In this document: positions 45,188-56,918 of the stretch, in pieces | How positions within the stretch are numbered: the stretch's first letter is position 1 | Layout: each line of letters begins with the position of its first letter | Assembly: GCA_010405405.1 (NCBI GenBank) | Contig: MU004231.1 | Coordinates: 4,080,884-4,144,883 of the forward strand | Direction of reading: 5' to 3' | DNA from: Microthyrium microscopicum | Lineage: Eukaryota > Ascomycota > Dothideomycetes > Microthyriales > Microthyriaceae | DNA length: 64,000 bases | Notes under the pieces: model-generated | Told to the model about the DNA's origin: nothing | The model's database searches: none | Seen by the model: only the letters and a program-made list of their open reading frames with translations | Program-made: the position numbers and the translations under genes

Positions 45188-46141
45188 GATGTAGGGGGTA
45201 TCATGATTAGCCTTGTTGGTTGAAGCTTGAGGCTTTGTAGCGAGAAGATAACAGATGTTGGAGTAGCTGGCACAACCGGTTGGATGTGAAGGGGCAACCG
45301 GAGCTCAACGATGATCGAGGCAAGAAGGGAGTGGACAGGGTTGCACATGTCCACGAACTATAAAAGTCCGTGCGTCTAAGATCTGTCAAAAAAGTTTTGG
45401 AGTTTTGACCCCAGATTACTGGAGCATTACCATGCCATGTTTCTTAAGGAAATCTTTAGGAAACACTCGGCCGTTTTCTTGTTTTATTTTCCAACATCTG
45501 TTTGATTGGAAAATTGCTGAGGGAATTCAATCAATAGGCCCTTACCATTGCAATATCAAAAACAGCTATAGTAGGGAGTACAGAGTGATTCTTGCACTTT
45601 GCCCGTACTTGCTACCTGGCTTGCCTGGAGGCTGGCTACCTCACCTCTGACGCCATATTATTTCTAGGCAGTTACGATTCACTAGAGTTTTGGTTGTCTG
45701 TAAGCTTTGAAGTTGGCAATTGAGCTTGCCAACAATGGCTCTTGGCCTCTTACGTAAACATTTACTTGAGGCCTCGCTATGATCGAGTTCTCACCAACTG
45801 ACGCAAATGTTGATTTCAATAGCTCTTTGTCAGCGTACTCACTTACAAGTACAAGTAGAATAATAAGTTGGAAGTAGTAAGGAAAGAGATCAAGTAACAA
45901 GGAACAGGCTCATAGACTGAGAAGTTGAAGTAGCTACGTATGAACTAAGCTCAATAAAGACTAGTGCCGATTTGTATGGCTTGGCAGGCAGTTTACTGGT
46001 TACTGCTTCCTTCCAACAAGCTGCAACTGTGACCTGACTATCACCAACTCTATTCTACAATCAATACATCAACCAACATTCTTCCTCTAAGACTCCTGTG
46101 TACTCTACCTCTGTCTATTGCCAATCTTTTCATCATCCACC
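45188..46141. other. Intergenic divergent region, ALG11 and VAP
   Basis: Promoter space for two ER-related genes on opposite strands. A CT/CA-rich leader precedes the VAP start (46030-46141). No gene seen; an 81-codon frame at 45405-45650 has no content. Confidence 0.5.
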
Positions 46142-47253
46142 ATGTCTTTAGAGCTCGAACCCGGTATCTTGGGCTTCAAGCGTGAGTGAACCTCATGACG
46201 ACATTACTAATGCCATTATTTTCAAAAAGCTGACAAGCGCAACAGGTCCATTCACTTCAGAAGTCTCCCAGACCCTACGTCTCAAGAATGTCGATCGCGA
46301 TCCCATTTCCTTCAAGGTATGTTACTTTGTTGAGTTTGGAAATCCAGATTACTAACGGGTAGCAGGTCAAAACTACAGCACCTAAACAGTACGCCGAGCC
46401 AATACCTTCCCATCGTATATTCCACCGCTGATTCATACTTCGATAGATACTGTGTTCGGCCAAACTCTGGACGTATTGAGCCAGGAGAGTTTGTAGATGT
46501 TAGCGGTATGGCATGCCTGTTGATGCACAAAATACACATGCTAACCTGGCGCTTATCAGTCGTTCTACAACCCATGAAGGCCGATCCTCCTCCAGATACT
46601 AGATGCAAAGACAAGTTTCTAGTGCAATCCATTGCAGTGCCAGCGGAAAAGGAAATGCCTCCGGTACTTTATACTTCAGAACGCAATAACAAGTCACTGA
46701 CGAGTTTTAGTGGGGCGAGCTTGAGCGCAATTTCAAAGCATCGATCCAGGAACGCAAAATTCGCGTACATTACCTATCAGTAAACGCCCCATCCAACCAC
46801 GTAAACGGCCATGATGACGAAGGCGATGACTCCGTTCTCTCACCTCCTCCGGTCTACACTCCTCACGCCGAATCGAGCCAAGGCGCGGCAGCTAACAGCT
46901 CTTCTGGAGATGCTCGATCCCTACAGAGCGAATCTGTACCCTCCACACCCGCTCAGTCGAAGCCAGTACCTGCCCACCAAAAGAACGCGGAAGCTGCGGC
47001 TTCACCACCAGAGGACCTTTCTCGAGAAGAACTATTGGCACAACTGGGCAATGCTAGAGTCAACATAGCGCAGCTACAAAAGGAATTGGACACCAATCTA
47101 CGCCGTCGTAACGTCAACCCAAAAGAATCACAAAAGGCCTCATCACAGGGAGCTTTGGGCGTGGCAACTCCAGCGCAGACCGCGGGTGTACCCATCTCGA
47201 CTGTTGCGCTGCTCTGCTTATTCTTCTTTATGCTTGCATATCTGCTGTTCTAA
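46142..47253 (+). CDS. VAP/Scs2-like ER membrane contact protein (MSP domain)
   Basis: Tail-anchored ER protein that recruits FFAT-motif partners to ER contact sites. Six exons: 46142-46181, 46246-46316, 46366-46388, 46447-46505, 46560-46663 and 46711-47253; five introns fit in phase and total is 279 aa. The MSP domain covers residues 1-125: LELEPGILGFKRPFTSEVSQTLRLKN, VKTTAPKQYCVRPNSGRIEPGE, VSVVLQPM and CKDKFLVQSI, which are the VAP consensus blocks. Then a Ser/Pro-rich linker, a short coiled coil (REELLAQLGNARVNIAQLQKEL) and a C-terminal membrane anchor (ISTVALLCLFFFMLAYLLF). The exon of 23 nt (46366-46388) is needed to complete the conserved KTTAPKQY motif. Confidence 0.93.
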
Positions 47254-48438
47254 GCATATATCATGCGGAATGCTAACGTTTAGTCGAATGGGATTTTGAA
47301 TACGAGACTGGATTCTGCAGTCTGCGTCCATCCCATGCCCTGGTGAGATATTGTGGGGGAAGCTGGCAGCGAATGCATTGCCGGTGTGGGGGAGAGAACT
47401 AATGCGGAGAACGGTCAATGTCCTTACTGACAACTTCTTGAATTGACTCCTATTTACCTTTTTGGCTTTTCTTTTTCTTGTCCCATAGCTTCTGTATACA
47501 TGGCCAGCGTATTGGGTTACACGCGCTTGGCTTCTACTATTAGTGATTGTACGGAATATTTTGACTTTTTGAACGCGAAAAGATGCACAACTAGAGAATG
47601 GAATATATCATGATAGCTTATGAATGGGCTCAAAGATCCCCAATGGTCCACGAACATGTCGAATCGCAGCTCAGCCTTTGAATTCACGGCTACAGTATTA
47701 CACGAGAAAGGTCAATCACGCGCATCATATGTTGCGGCTTTTATATGCGTTGAATGTGTGGGGTGAACCGTTCAGGACTGTTTGCAGAATTGATATTGGT
47801 GTTATGCATGAGATATATGCATGAACCTGGAGCTACTGGGACTAATAACAGCTCGCGTGCCATCCTATATACCCCATTGAACACTATTTGTCGCATGCTC
47901 GGTCGTGTAGTGCGGGTTTCGCCTTGAATTCTTGATTCTGAGGACTTGATCAAATGATATTCAGCTTGACAGCACGAAGCCGTATGCTCGGAGTATTGTG
48001 GAGAAGTGAAAGAGTCATAGTTATTACTGTTGGTAGACCTGATAGCAGTATCAAATGTTGATTGAGGGGAATGTCATTGGACAATGGTTTCGTCATGCCA
48101 TTGTGGTGGTGGCATTCTTCTAATTGAACCAGTCATACCGCAATCAATGTTTAGAACAGACCAAAGGATTACGAAATGTAATATGCATCTCTTTTTATAG
48201 ATACCTACAAGGATAGAAGCATTTAAGCCGGGATACTAAGTAGCTCTTTCCAAACCAAGGGTAGACTAGACCCACCATAGCTACAAGTTGTCCCACGGCA
48301 AGGTGTGCTCCTCCAAAATCTCCCATTGCTGCTCACAAAGATAAATATCCCGACTCTCGCCTCATCCCTTCACTTCTTTCTCACACACTTACTTTCTTAT
48401 CCTACATCTTCTCGAGCATCTTCAGGTGCTTGCCCATC
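47254..48438. other. Intergenic, promoter side of asparagine synthetase
   Basis: No gene. A GAGTCA (reverse of TGACTC, the core of Gcn4/CPC1 sites) occurs at 48012-48017, about 425 nt before the start; a single hexamer is weak evidence. CT-rich leader at 48350-48420. Confidence 0.45.
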
Positions 48439-50651
48439 ATGTGTGGAATCTTTGCTTGCCATTGGTATGTTACCCAATCCCAATCGACAATCGCATTCCA
48501 GGTCTTTGGCCTGCTGGGTATGACTCCTCAACTCACAAGACATTTTTTCCGATAGCCACCCCAACGTTCAGAAGTTCAAGCCAGCAGCATTAAAGCTTGG
48601 CAAGCTGTAAGTAAACTCTTCAGATTCTGATCATTGTCCATATTCACTAAATATTTCTACTAGAGTTCGCCATCGTGGTCCAGACTGGAGTGAGTCCTCC
48701 CTCCGATTATCGGTTAAGCGCACAACTAAACAATAACAGGTGGAAACTGGGTTGCCAACAATACCAGTATGTTCAATACGCAATAGCTATGATCTTATCT
48801 TCCAGATAAGAAATGGACCTATTTTGGATCGGTCTGACGTTGTGTAACAGTTCTGGTTCACGAACGACTCAGTATTGTCGGATTAGGTAATTGCGCCTAT
48901 CCATCTCCACGACTCGGCTAATCATATAGACTCTGGAGCACAACCGATTGTTAGCGATGACGAAAAGCTCTCCCTAGCCGTCAATGGCGAAATCTACAAC
49001 CACCGTATTCTGCGCAAGCAAAGCACCATCAAGTACAACTACAAGACACTTTCCGATTGCGAAGTCATAATACCTTTGGTGGGTCAAATGGGCTGAAACA
49101 AGATAAAGCAAGACTAACCATTACAGTACATGGAATTCGATGTCGATGCTCCAAAACATCTGGATGGAATGTTTTCGTGGGTTCTACACGATAAGGTCCA
49201 GGATCGAGTTGTGGCAGCACGCGACCCCATTGGAATCACAACTTTTTACATGGGCAAGAGCTCAGAAACACCTGGGGCTGTATACTTCGCCTCAGAGATG
49301 AAATGTCTGGCAACAGTGTGTGACAACATCATCTCTTTCCCGCCCGGTCATGTCTATGACTCGAAAACGGACAAGCTCACCCAATATTATACTCCACAAT
49401 GGCTAATCGAGCCGAGCACGATTCCTACCACTCCGGTTGACTACAAACTTCTGCGATTGACGCTCGAGAGATCGGTTCGAAAACGTCTTATGGCTGAAGT
49501 TCCATTTGGCGTGCTGCTGAGTGGTGGTTTGGATTCTAGCTTGGTCGCTTCGATTGCGCAGCGGGAGATTCTGAGACTCAATCAGGAGACAGCAGCGAAA
49601 AAGGCCAAGGGATCCAATGGAGTTGCGGATGACCACGGACCAGATCATCTGGTTGGAATTGATGACGAGAACCACCTTTCAACTGTGCAAATGCTTCCAG
49701 AGCTCAACTCCTTCTCAATTGGTCTTCCTGGCGCTCCAGACTCCAAAGCAGCGGAAGCTGCAGCAAAGTTCCTGGGAACCAAGCACCATACGCTCAACTT
49801 CACTATTGAGGAAGGCCTCGACTCGCTTTCAGACGTCATCTACCATCTTGAAAGCTTTGACGTAACGACCATTCGTGCCTCCACGCCCATGTTCCTGCTG
49901 AGCCGAAAGATCAAAGCTTATGGTGTGAAGATGGTGCTATCTGGCGAGGGTAGCGATGAGATCTTTGGTGGTTACTTGTACTTTGCTGGTGCACCCAACA
50001 AGAACGACTTTCACGAGGAATGTGTTCGCCGAGTGAAGAATCTACATCTTGCAGATTGCTTGCGAGCCAACAAATCCACATCTGCATGGGGTGTTGAAGC
50101 TCGTGTCCCATTCTTGGATAAAAAGGTAAAAGTCGGTTCCAGTTTTTCAAACTCACCATACTAACCTCTCTAGTTCCTCGACGTGGCCATGAATATCGAC
50201 CCAGCCGAAAAGATGATCACCAAAGACCGCATCGAGAAATACATCCTCCGCAAAGCCTTCGATACCACCGACGAACCTGAGACAGCACCTTACCTCCCCG
50301 AAAGCATTCTTTGGCGCCAAAAGGAGCAGTTCAGTGACGGTGTTGGATACGGATGGATCGATGCGCTCAAGGACAATGCCGAAATACACGTTAGCGACGA
50401 GGACATGAAGAACCCCAAACCAGAATGGGGCGACGACATTCCAGATACCAAGGAAGCGTATTGGTATCGATGCATGTATGATGAGCATTTCCCACCTCAT
50501 ACTGCGTCAACTGTAATGCGGTGGACGCCAAAGTGGTCGAAGAGCACGGATCCTAGTGGACGGTGAGTTTTCATCAAGCTGTTGTGAGGAAGATGCTAAT
50601 AATGAATGTAGTGCTATTGCTGGGCATGAACAGAAGTACGATACTGCTTAG
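48439..50651 (+). CDS. Glutamine-hydrolysing asparagine synthetase
   Basis: Makes asparagine from aspartate, glutamine and ATP in the cytosol. Nine exons: 48439-48464, 48556-48606, 48664-48689, 48740-48766, 48851-48886, 48930-49078, 49127-50125, 50174-50562 and 50612-50651; 580 aa, near the usual 570. The first five exons are very short (26-51 nt), yet together they encode the conserved glutaminase start. Cys2 of MCGIFACHC is the nucleophile; [37 protein letters not shown] and [10 protein letters not shown] follow. The synthetase half shows the PP-loop [48 protein letters not shown] and [17 protein letters not shown]. The C-terminus ends in the KYDTA type seen in fungal orthologues. Confidence 0.97.
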
Positions 50652-51270
50652 ACTTGGATGAGTTTGATGGGTTCTTTCAGGGGTTCAAGGTGACTGCGGG
50701 ATATTTGCTTGTACTGCGTGCTGGTGGTCTCGGATGTAGGCTATTACTGTCGGCTTGGGCATTGTAAGGAGTTTGATAGTAATGATAGACTTTAGAGTTT
50801 CCAAAGGCAGTAGAGGATAGTTGTTGTAGCGGATCCGCCTTAACACGACGGTCGGAAAACCTCTCAGCCCCAATAGCAAGCAACAAGCATGGTTCAAAGA
50901 ACATTGAAAAGCGATTAGTGAATTGTTCTAAGCTTTTTGTTCGATAAGAGTGGTTTCGCAAGACTTTAGATGTGGAGAAAAATGAAACATAAAAATAAAT
51001 GCCGCTTAGTGTAGCTTATCATTACTGGTTGGTGGAGCGTGGTTTAATTGAGGATCGTGAGAGGCAGAAAAGGAAGGAAAGGGTCCGACTTCTGCCACAA
51101 AACGGCCAGGAACAACCGACTCCTGGCCCGAGCTTTGTGTCGCAACTGCCTCCTAAGAATTTTCTCAATTGTCAACACCAAATCTTCTGCTGTCTTTTCT
51201 CTCTCTATCAATCACTTTCTCTCTGTTCTATCTCCACTCCTCCACACTCTATACAACGCATCCCGTCACA
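50652..51270. other. Intergenic between asparagine synthetase and porin
   Basis: No gene. Pyrimidine-rich leader at 51180-51265 just before the porin start. Confidence 0.5.
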
Positions 51271-52722
51271 ATGGCTCCAAGCGCATTCTCCGACATTGCC
51301 AAGTCGTCCAACGACGTAAGGTCCCTAGGCTATCGCCAGTATCTTTGGAGCCTCGGACCATAGCTAACTGATCTTTAGCTCATCAACCGAGACTTCTATC
51401 ATGCTACTGCTGGTATGTTTGCGTATCTAAGCCGGTCACTGTCGGCGTTTTGCTTCGGAGCTTTGCTAATGCTTTGCGATAGCTACCCTTGAGGTCAAGC
51501 TAAAGTCCCCTGATGGCCTTGCTATCACCGCCAAGGGAACTTCACCCCATGATGGAGATATCGCTGGTTCCGTAAGTTACTCTACCTTGAATGGCCGCTC
51601 AATTGGCTCGGGTATCCTCTTATCATTGAGCTTAGCTAACAGTCATTTCCTAGGTCGAAGGCAAGAAGATCATCCAAAAGGGTACGACTTTTAATACTAT
51701 TGCTTTCTTCCCGATAAAACACAATATACCTCTTCCTCTTGAGATATGGCTATCTGTACTATGGCAGGACCGCGTACCTCCTTCTCGAGGCCGGCGTAGA
51801 CATGATACTACGAGGCAAGGGAATGCTGAATCGACACCGATACCTTCGACACCTCCCAGTCTGTCACCGATGCCATCTCCTTTGCCTCTGGTATCAGATC
51901 AAATACCTCAAATACCTCCCACTCCTCCTCTTATTAGTTCGCGGCCTCGTCGTTCTGCCCCACGCACTATACCTTCCTGTGTTTTTATACTGAGGTATCC
52001 CCATCTAGGTATCACCGCCACCTCAACATGGACTAACGCCAGCGTCGCGACCGTCAAGCTCGAGCTCGATGACATCCTCGCCGCCGGCGTCAAGGCCGAA
52101 TACATCGGCACCTATGCCCCCAAGACCGGCCTCAAGGCGCAAAAGGGCAACCTCTACTTCAAGCAAGGTGCCTTCCACGCGCGCGCTTTCGGCGAATACA
52201 CCCCTGCCACCGGCAACGTCAATGCCACCGTTGACGGTGTTGTTGCCCACGAAGGCTTCCTCGTTGGCGGAGAAGCTGGCTTTGACGTGCAAAAAGCTGC
52301 TCTCACCCGCTATGCCGCTGCATTCGGCTACGTAACGCCCGTCTACAGCATGGCCGTTACCGCGACCAACAGCTTGAGCGTCTTCACTGCTGGCTACTAC
52401 CACCGCGTGAACCCAGCTGTTGAGGCTGGTGTCAAGGCTGCGTATGACACCAAGACCAACTCGACTGTTGGTATTGAGGTTGCGACCAAGTACAAGATTG
52501 ACCCAACTGCTTTTGCCAAGTTCAAGCTCAATGATCGGGGTATTGTCTCGCTTGCGTACAATGCTCGTATCAATTCTGGATTTACTTTCGGTATTGGTGC
52601 TTCGCTTGATGCGCAAAAGCTCAATGAGGCTGGCCACAAGGTTTGTTGATCTCGATTGTTCTTACTCTTGCACTTGTGCTAATAATCTATAGATCGGTAC
52701 CTCTTTCACCTTCGAGGGATAG
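51271..52722 (+). CDS. Mitochondrial outer-membrane porin (VDAC)
   Basis: Beta-barrel channel for metabolites and ATP/ADP in the mitochondrial outer membrane. Six exons: 51271-51315, 51379-51412, 51483-51571, 51654-51681, 52009-52640 and 52693-52722; 285 aa, the standard size. The N-terminal helix is APSAFSDIAKSSNDLINRDFYH; then TLEVKLKSPDGLAITAKG, AEYIGTYAPKTGLKAQKGNLYFKQGAF, DVQKAALTRYAAAFGY and the C-terminal IGTSFTFEG with the usual terminal beta-signal. The Gly-Leu-Lys (GLK) motif is present. The fourth intron (51682-52008, 327 nt) is several times longer than any other in the gene, with good ends (GTACGA, CATCTAG). Confidence 0.96.
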
Positions 52723-53036
52723 AGTGTCACGCTTCTTATCTTAGAGTGCTTGAAAATATGTGTATTGGGATGCTTGAAGAGGGTCAGCTGTGTTGTAGAC
52801 GAATTAGAATTGTGATATATCCGCTTGTACTGAATACCAGGTAGTAGAAGCGAGACATGTTGGATGTCGCTATACAATTTCCCACCAAACAGCGTCGTTC
52901 TGAGTGATTATTGATATTCTTGCATTATCTTCGTGGTGTCCTTCTATAGGTATTGCCGCCTTTGTGCTCCCTTCCATATCATCCTCGCACCCACCTCCAA
53001 GTATATTCATACATTGCCCGCTTCCAGGCCCATATA
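52723..53036. other. Intergenic, convergent 3' ends
   Basis: 314 nt between the stops of the porin and the J-protein genes. Nothing seen beyond AT-rich 3' sequence. Confidence 0.5.
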
Positions 53037-53896
53037 TCACTCCTTAGTCTTCTTCCCCTCAAACCCCCCAACCAAAACCGGACTCGCAAAAATAATCCCC
53101 ACCACCCCCGTCAACATCGCAAACCTCACCACCGCTCCCCACGCCTCACTCCGTCTCTCCGCCTCCGCCTCCTCCATACGCTGCTGCTGTCTCTCCGTCC
53201 ACCGCGCACTGAACCGTGCCTCCATATTACTATGTGTCCGTAAATGAGCCTCGCGATCCCATTGACCAGTCCCATGCATCGAGCCAGTAAAACTCTGCCC
53301 ATTCTGTCCCTCCCCCTTATTCCCAGGGGATGTATGAGGTTGCTCCCAATTGCTCGTCCATGGCTTGTAGTTGCTCCGTCTATGCACGTTACCCCCATGT
53401 CCACCGTTGGCGTAGAAAGACGGCGGGGGGCCGCGGAATTGCGTTCGGCGGCGCGAGAGACCGGACGCGGGGCGGGAGCCGGCGCGCGCGGAACTGTAGG
53501 AGCCGCTAGGGTGGGTTGCGCTGGGTGCGGAGGAGGGTAGGGAGAGGTCGTAGGTGGTGCGGGTGGAGGGGTGGGAGAGGGTGGTGTAGGCGTTGGAGAG
53601 GCGGTGGAAGCGGGTTGCGGCGTTGGGGTCGTTGGGGTGGAGATCGGGGTGGTGTTGTTTTGAGAGGGTGTAGAATTTACTGGAGGGTTGTTAGAGGTGG
53701 GTTGTGGAAAGGGAGGTGGTTGTTACTGTTTGATTTCGGCGGGCGTGGCGTTGTTGGCTAGCTGTAGGACTTCGTAGTGGGTTTGCTGGGTGTGGGTGGA
53801 GCGTAGGTTTGGAGTGCTGGTGAATGGGCGGTGGGGGACATTGTGAGGGATTGCGATCTTGATGTGGGAGGAGATCGAGCGGAAGACGGTGGACAT
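53037..53896 (-). CDS. Mitochondrial J-domain protein with C-terminal membrane segment (DNAJC30-like)
   Basis: Hsp70 co-chaperone. Two exons, 53727-53896 and 53037-53679, with a 47-nt intron (GTAACA...CTCCAG); 270 aa. Basic presequence MSTVFRSISSHIKIAIPHNV, then the J domain at about 38-105: THYEVLQLANNATPAEIKHKFYTLSKQHHPDLHPND with an intact HPD, and RFHRLSNAYTTLSHPSTRTTYD. A low-complexity Ser/Gly/Arg linker follows, and a single hydrophobic segment near the C-terminus (WGAVVRFAMLTGVVGIIFASPVLVGG). The architecture matches mitochondrial inner-membrane J-proteins such as human DNAJC30; orthology is inferred. The start at 53896 is the first ATG with a presequence. A transposon-like element lies 118 nt upstream. 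Confidence 0.88.
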
Positions 53897-53942
53897 GAGA
53901 GGGTTGGGGACGGCATTGAGATTGTTGTTGGTGAGAGGAGAT

Positions 53943-53965
53943 GTGGTGGTGGTGGTGGTGGTGGT
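53943..53965 (+). repeat. GTG trinucleotide microsatellite
   Basis: About eight GTG units just upstream of the J-protein start codon, within its probable 5' leader. Length is probably variable. Confidence 0.7.
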
Positions 53966-54013
53966 TTTGGTGTTGATGTCATGGAGTATCAAAGATCTCG
54001 GAGCCGAGATTGA

Positions 54014-54282
54014 AGTTGACTTCACTCCTTCTCGAAGGACAAAATAAGTGAGCCGTTTCGACAACTACTCCTATCAATTGCGATGGCTGTCATAACACTT
54101 CTTATAGAGTAATTGCTCTGATTCCCCCCAGCGTGGCAAAATCTATGTTAACTTATCAAATACGACGGTAATCAAAGTAGTTACTCTTTAGGAAGTGTTA
54201 TGGCAGCCATGTCGATCGATGGGAGTAGTCGTCCAGACGGCTCACTTATTTTGTCCCGCGAGAGTTGACTTCACTCCTTCTC
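54014..54282. mobile_element. MITE-like element with long terminal inverted repeats and 20-bp flanking direct repeat
   Basis: Element 54034-54262 (229 bp). Its ends are inverted repeats of about 75-80 bp: 54037-54115 matches the reverse complement of 54180-54256 with scattered, mostly transition, differences; the outermost block is GGACAAAATAAGTGAGCCGT. The centre (about 60 bp) has no gene. A 20-bp direct repeat (AGTTGACTTC at its start) flanks it exactly at 54014-54033 and 54263-54282, which looks like a target-site duplication. Long inverted ends without coding capacity fit a nonautonomous DNA transposon. A 20-bp duplication is longer than the 8-11 bp of hAT or Mutator elements, so the superfamily is unassigned. 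It sits between the J-protein and HET genes, which are divergent. Confidence 0.75.
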
Positions 54283-54353
54283 AGCCTGACCCTCAACGAC
54301 CAACGAACTTCACACCCTACATTCTTTTCTGATAGAGGTATCAAGCCATAATA

Positions 54354-56918
54354 ATGGGTGAATTATGTGAACCATGTTGGAACATCTTTGGTCCCCATGG
54401 GATCGACCACTTTTCTTCAGGAAATATGGTTGTGAACTTTGAGAAACATCATAACAACAGAGCCAGTTTCGATAAAGCTGTTGAGGGGAATTGTGCGATT
54501 TGTGTTCGCTTGATGGTTCTGTATAGAGCTGAAGAAATGAGAATGCTGCGTCGGAAAGACAACGTCCCAGAGCAAGTGAAGAAACTGCCAGCAAAAGCGA
54601 GCGGCCTATCGACTACCGAAGGTGGACTGGGACAAGAGAACGAGATTATGTCTTCGGCGGAAACCAACAAGCCGTTAACAGAAGAAGTGGCACCGGAAGA
54701 AAACCAATCTTCGGAAGAGAATCAATCCTCAGAAGAGAATCAATCCCTAGAAGAGAATCAATCCCCAGAAGAGAATCAATCCCTAGAAGAGAATCAATCC
54801 TCAAAAGAGAAACAATCCTCAAAAGAGAAACAATCCTCAAAAGAGAATCAATCCTCAGCAGAGAATCAATCCTCAGCAGAGAATCAATCCTCGGAAGAGA
54901 AACAATCCTTAGTAGAAGCAGATATCCCAACGGCAGATGACTCTTTTGGTACTCGATATTATCTGCCATACTGGCAGAAAACAATTCGACTGAGTATCCA
55001 GGTTAATGAATATGGTCCTGGTCCTTATGGAAGAAGTTCAGTGCCGTCTTTCACGGCTGACTTTATCTTGTCAAAACAGACTGGTGAGTTTTTCATCTCA
55101 CTTTTCAGCTAACAAATGTAACTTGCTAGTAATCACAGCCTTCTCTTGATTACTTCTGGTAATCTGGCGTCGAACGGCATTGTGGCTAATATCAATTCTA
55201 TCTTCTTAGATACTTCGAATCTTAGTTTACTTCAGTCGCTCCCAAATAGTACTGGATCCAAAGAAACCCTCAATCTGGCGATGAGCTGGTTACGCGCATG
55301 TAAAGAAAATCATAAAGACTGCGACTGGCTTCGATCTCTGGACAAGCAACGGCCTTCTCGTCTGATTGACATTGGCCCACCTGGATCTCTGGAATGGAAA
55401 TTGCAACTGTCGACAGAAAATGATGGTCCCCATCCCGAATATGAGTATATAACTCTTAGTCATCGATGGGCTGAGAACGATACTTTTCGTCTTACTGAAG
55501 GCAACCTACAAGCCTTCTGTGATGGTAAGCTGGTGTCTGATCTGCCAAGAACATTTCAAGAAACCATTCAAGTGGCGCATCACTTTTCAATTCGATATCT
55601 GTGGATTGATTGCTTGTGCATAATTCAAGATTCGAATCGGGATTGGCGTTTGGAATCACAGAAAATGCAATCTGTCTATGCAAAATCTGTCTGCAATATC
55701 GTCGCTGCGGATTGTCATGACACTGAAGATATGGGAATCTTCCGAGATCGTGACCCTTTTTACATCTCCTCAATTCTTGTCAAAGCGATCTGGAGTGAAG
55801 GCAAACGATTCAAAGAATGGAAAAAAGCGGACGAGATGTTTCCCAAAAAAGGAAATCACCTGATAACTCAGGAGCAGCCTATCTTGGATGACTTCTGTAA
55901 TGCGCCACTTTACAAAAGAGGCTGGGTATTGCAAGAGCGACTTCTGGCACCACGTTTACTCCACTTTGGAAGAAGTCAGGTCTTTTGGTCTTGCAAGCAT
56001 CACCAAGCCTCGGAGTCACTGCCTGACGGATTTGAGCTACCCAATGCTGAGAGACTGAACTTGAATCCACTAAGTGTATCATTGAACACAGATCAGTCAG
56101 AGGCCCTTCAGATATCTCTTGACGATACTCTCACCATGTGGGTTCGAATTGTCGAAGAATACACGAAATGCCGTCTTACCTTTGCAAGCGACAAGCTCGT
56201 TGCCCTTTCTGGAATAGCGAATGCATTCAAGGCTCGGAATGACTCGTTTAGGATATATGTCTCTGGTATATTTCTTGGCTACTACAGTCCACAGTGCTTG
56301 GCTTGGAGAGTGGTACATCCAACGGAGCACATTGCCACACCAATTTCCGGTCATCCCAGTTGGTCTTGGGCATCCATAGAGGCCGAGATCCAATATAAAC
56401 ACATGATAAAGGGCACAGCGCTGGTTACTATTACTGACGTTGGTAATCCATCAAGCCAGACTCGCCCACAAGATCCATACTTATTGGTCAAGGGCGCATT
56501 ATGTGCAGCGAATATCGCAAAAACCGCCACAGACCTAGTACTCACTATCGGCTCATGGACGGGCAGAACTGAATTTGCTACTAGTAGCTGGCGTTTTGCC
56601 TGGCCAGGTGGCTTGTGGCCAGACCAAGAGTTCAAAAATCAAATGGACGACCAGGGGATTAAGAGTGGTGGTAGTGACGTCTATCTGCTTCCTTTGACAT
56701 CAGCTATGATTGAACACTGGGACGAACCAGATGATATTGGAAGCGTAGGATTGATCCTGGAAAGATTGGGAGAAGATGGGGATTCATATAGGAGAATAGG
56801 CCTCTTTGACTTCACCTGGTGGGGAAGAGCCAGTGCAGAGATTGGCATCGTTGAAAGAGCACCTGGGACAACGGGACTCAATCTCGATATACAATTAAGC
56901 GAATTCACGCTATGGTAA
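54354..56918 (+). CDS. HET-domain protein with hexapeptide repeat insertion
   Basis: Protein of the heterokaryon incompatibility (HET) family, linked in fungi to nonself recognition and programmed cell death. Proposed exons 54354-55083 and 55210-56918 (intron of 126 nt, GTGAGT...CTTCTTAG) keep phase and give 812 aa. Residues 1-60 have a Cys-containing head (CEPCWNIF, NCAICVRLM) typical of HET proteins, then a repeat block (residues about 115-190), then FGTRYYLPYWQKTIRL. The HET domain starts at YITLSHRWAENDTFRLT and includes LPRTFQETIQVAHHFSIRYLWIDCLCIIQDS, SVCNIVAADC, and PLYKRGWVLQERLLAPRLLHFG, all intact. The frame at the junction is not fully certain: nearer acceptors (55129, 55138) lead to a stop. 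No TIR or NACHT partner is adjacent. Confidence 0.88.
54695..54918 (+). repeat. 18-bp minisatellite encoding about 12 hexapeptides
   Basis: Tandem 18-bp units encode SSEENQ-like hexapeptides with variants (SLEENQ, SPEENQ, SSKEKQ, SSAENQ). The array is in frame within the HET gene and strongly acidic and polar. Neighbouring units match one another best, a sign of recent expansion. Confidence 0.9.

Noticed and set aside
48012-48017. Gcn4/CPC1-type site upstream of asparagine synthetase
   Set aside because: A single hexamer is expected by chance in a region this size; mentioned only in the intergenic note.
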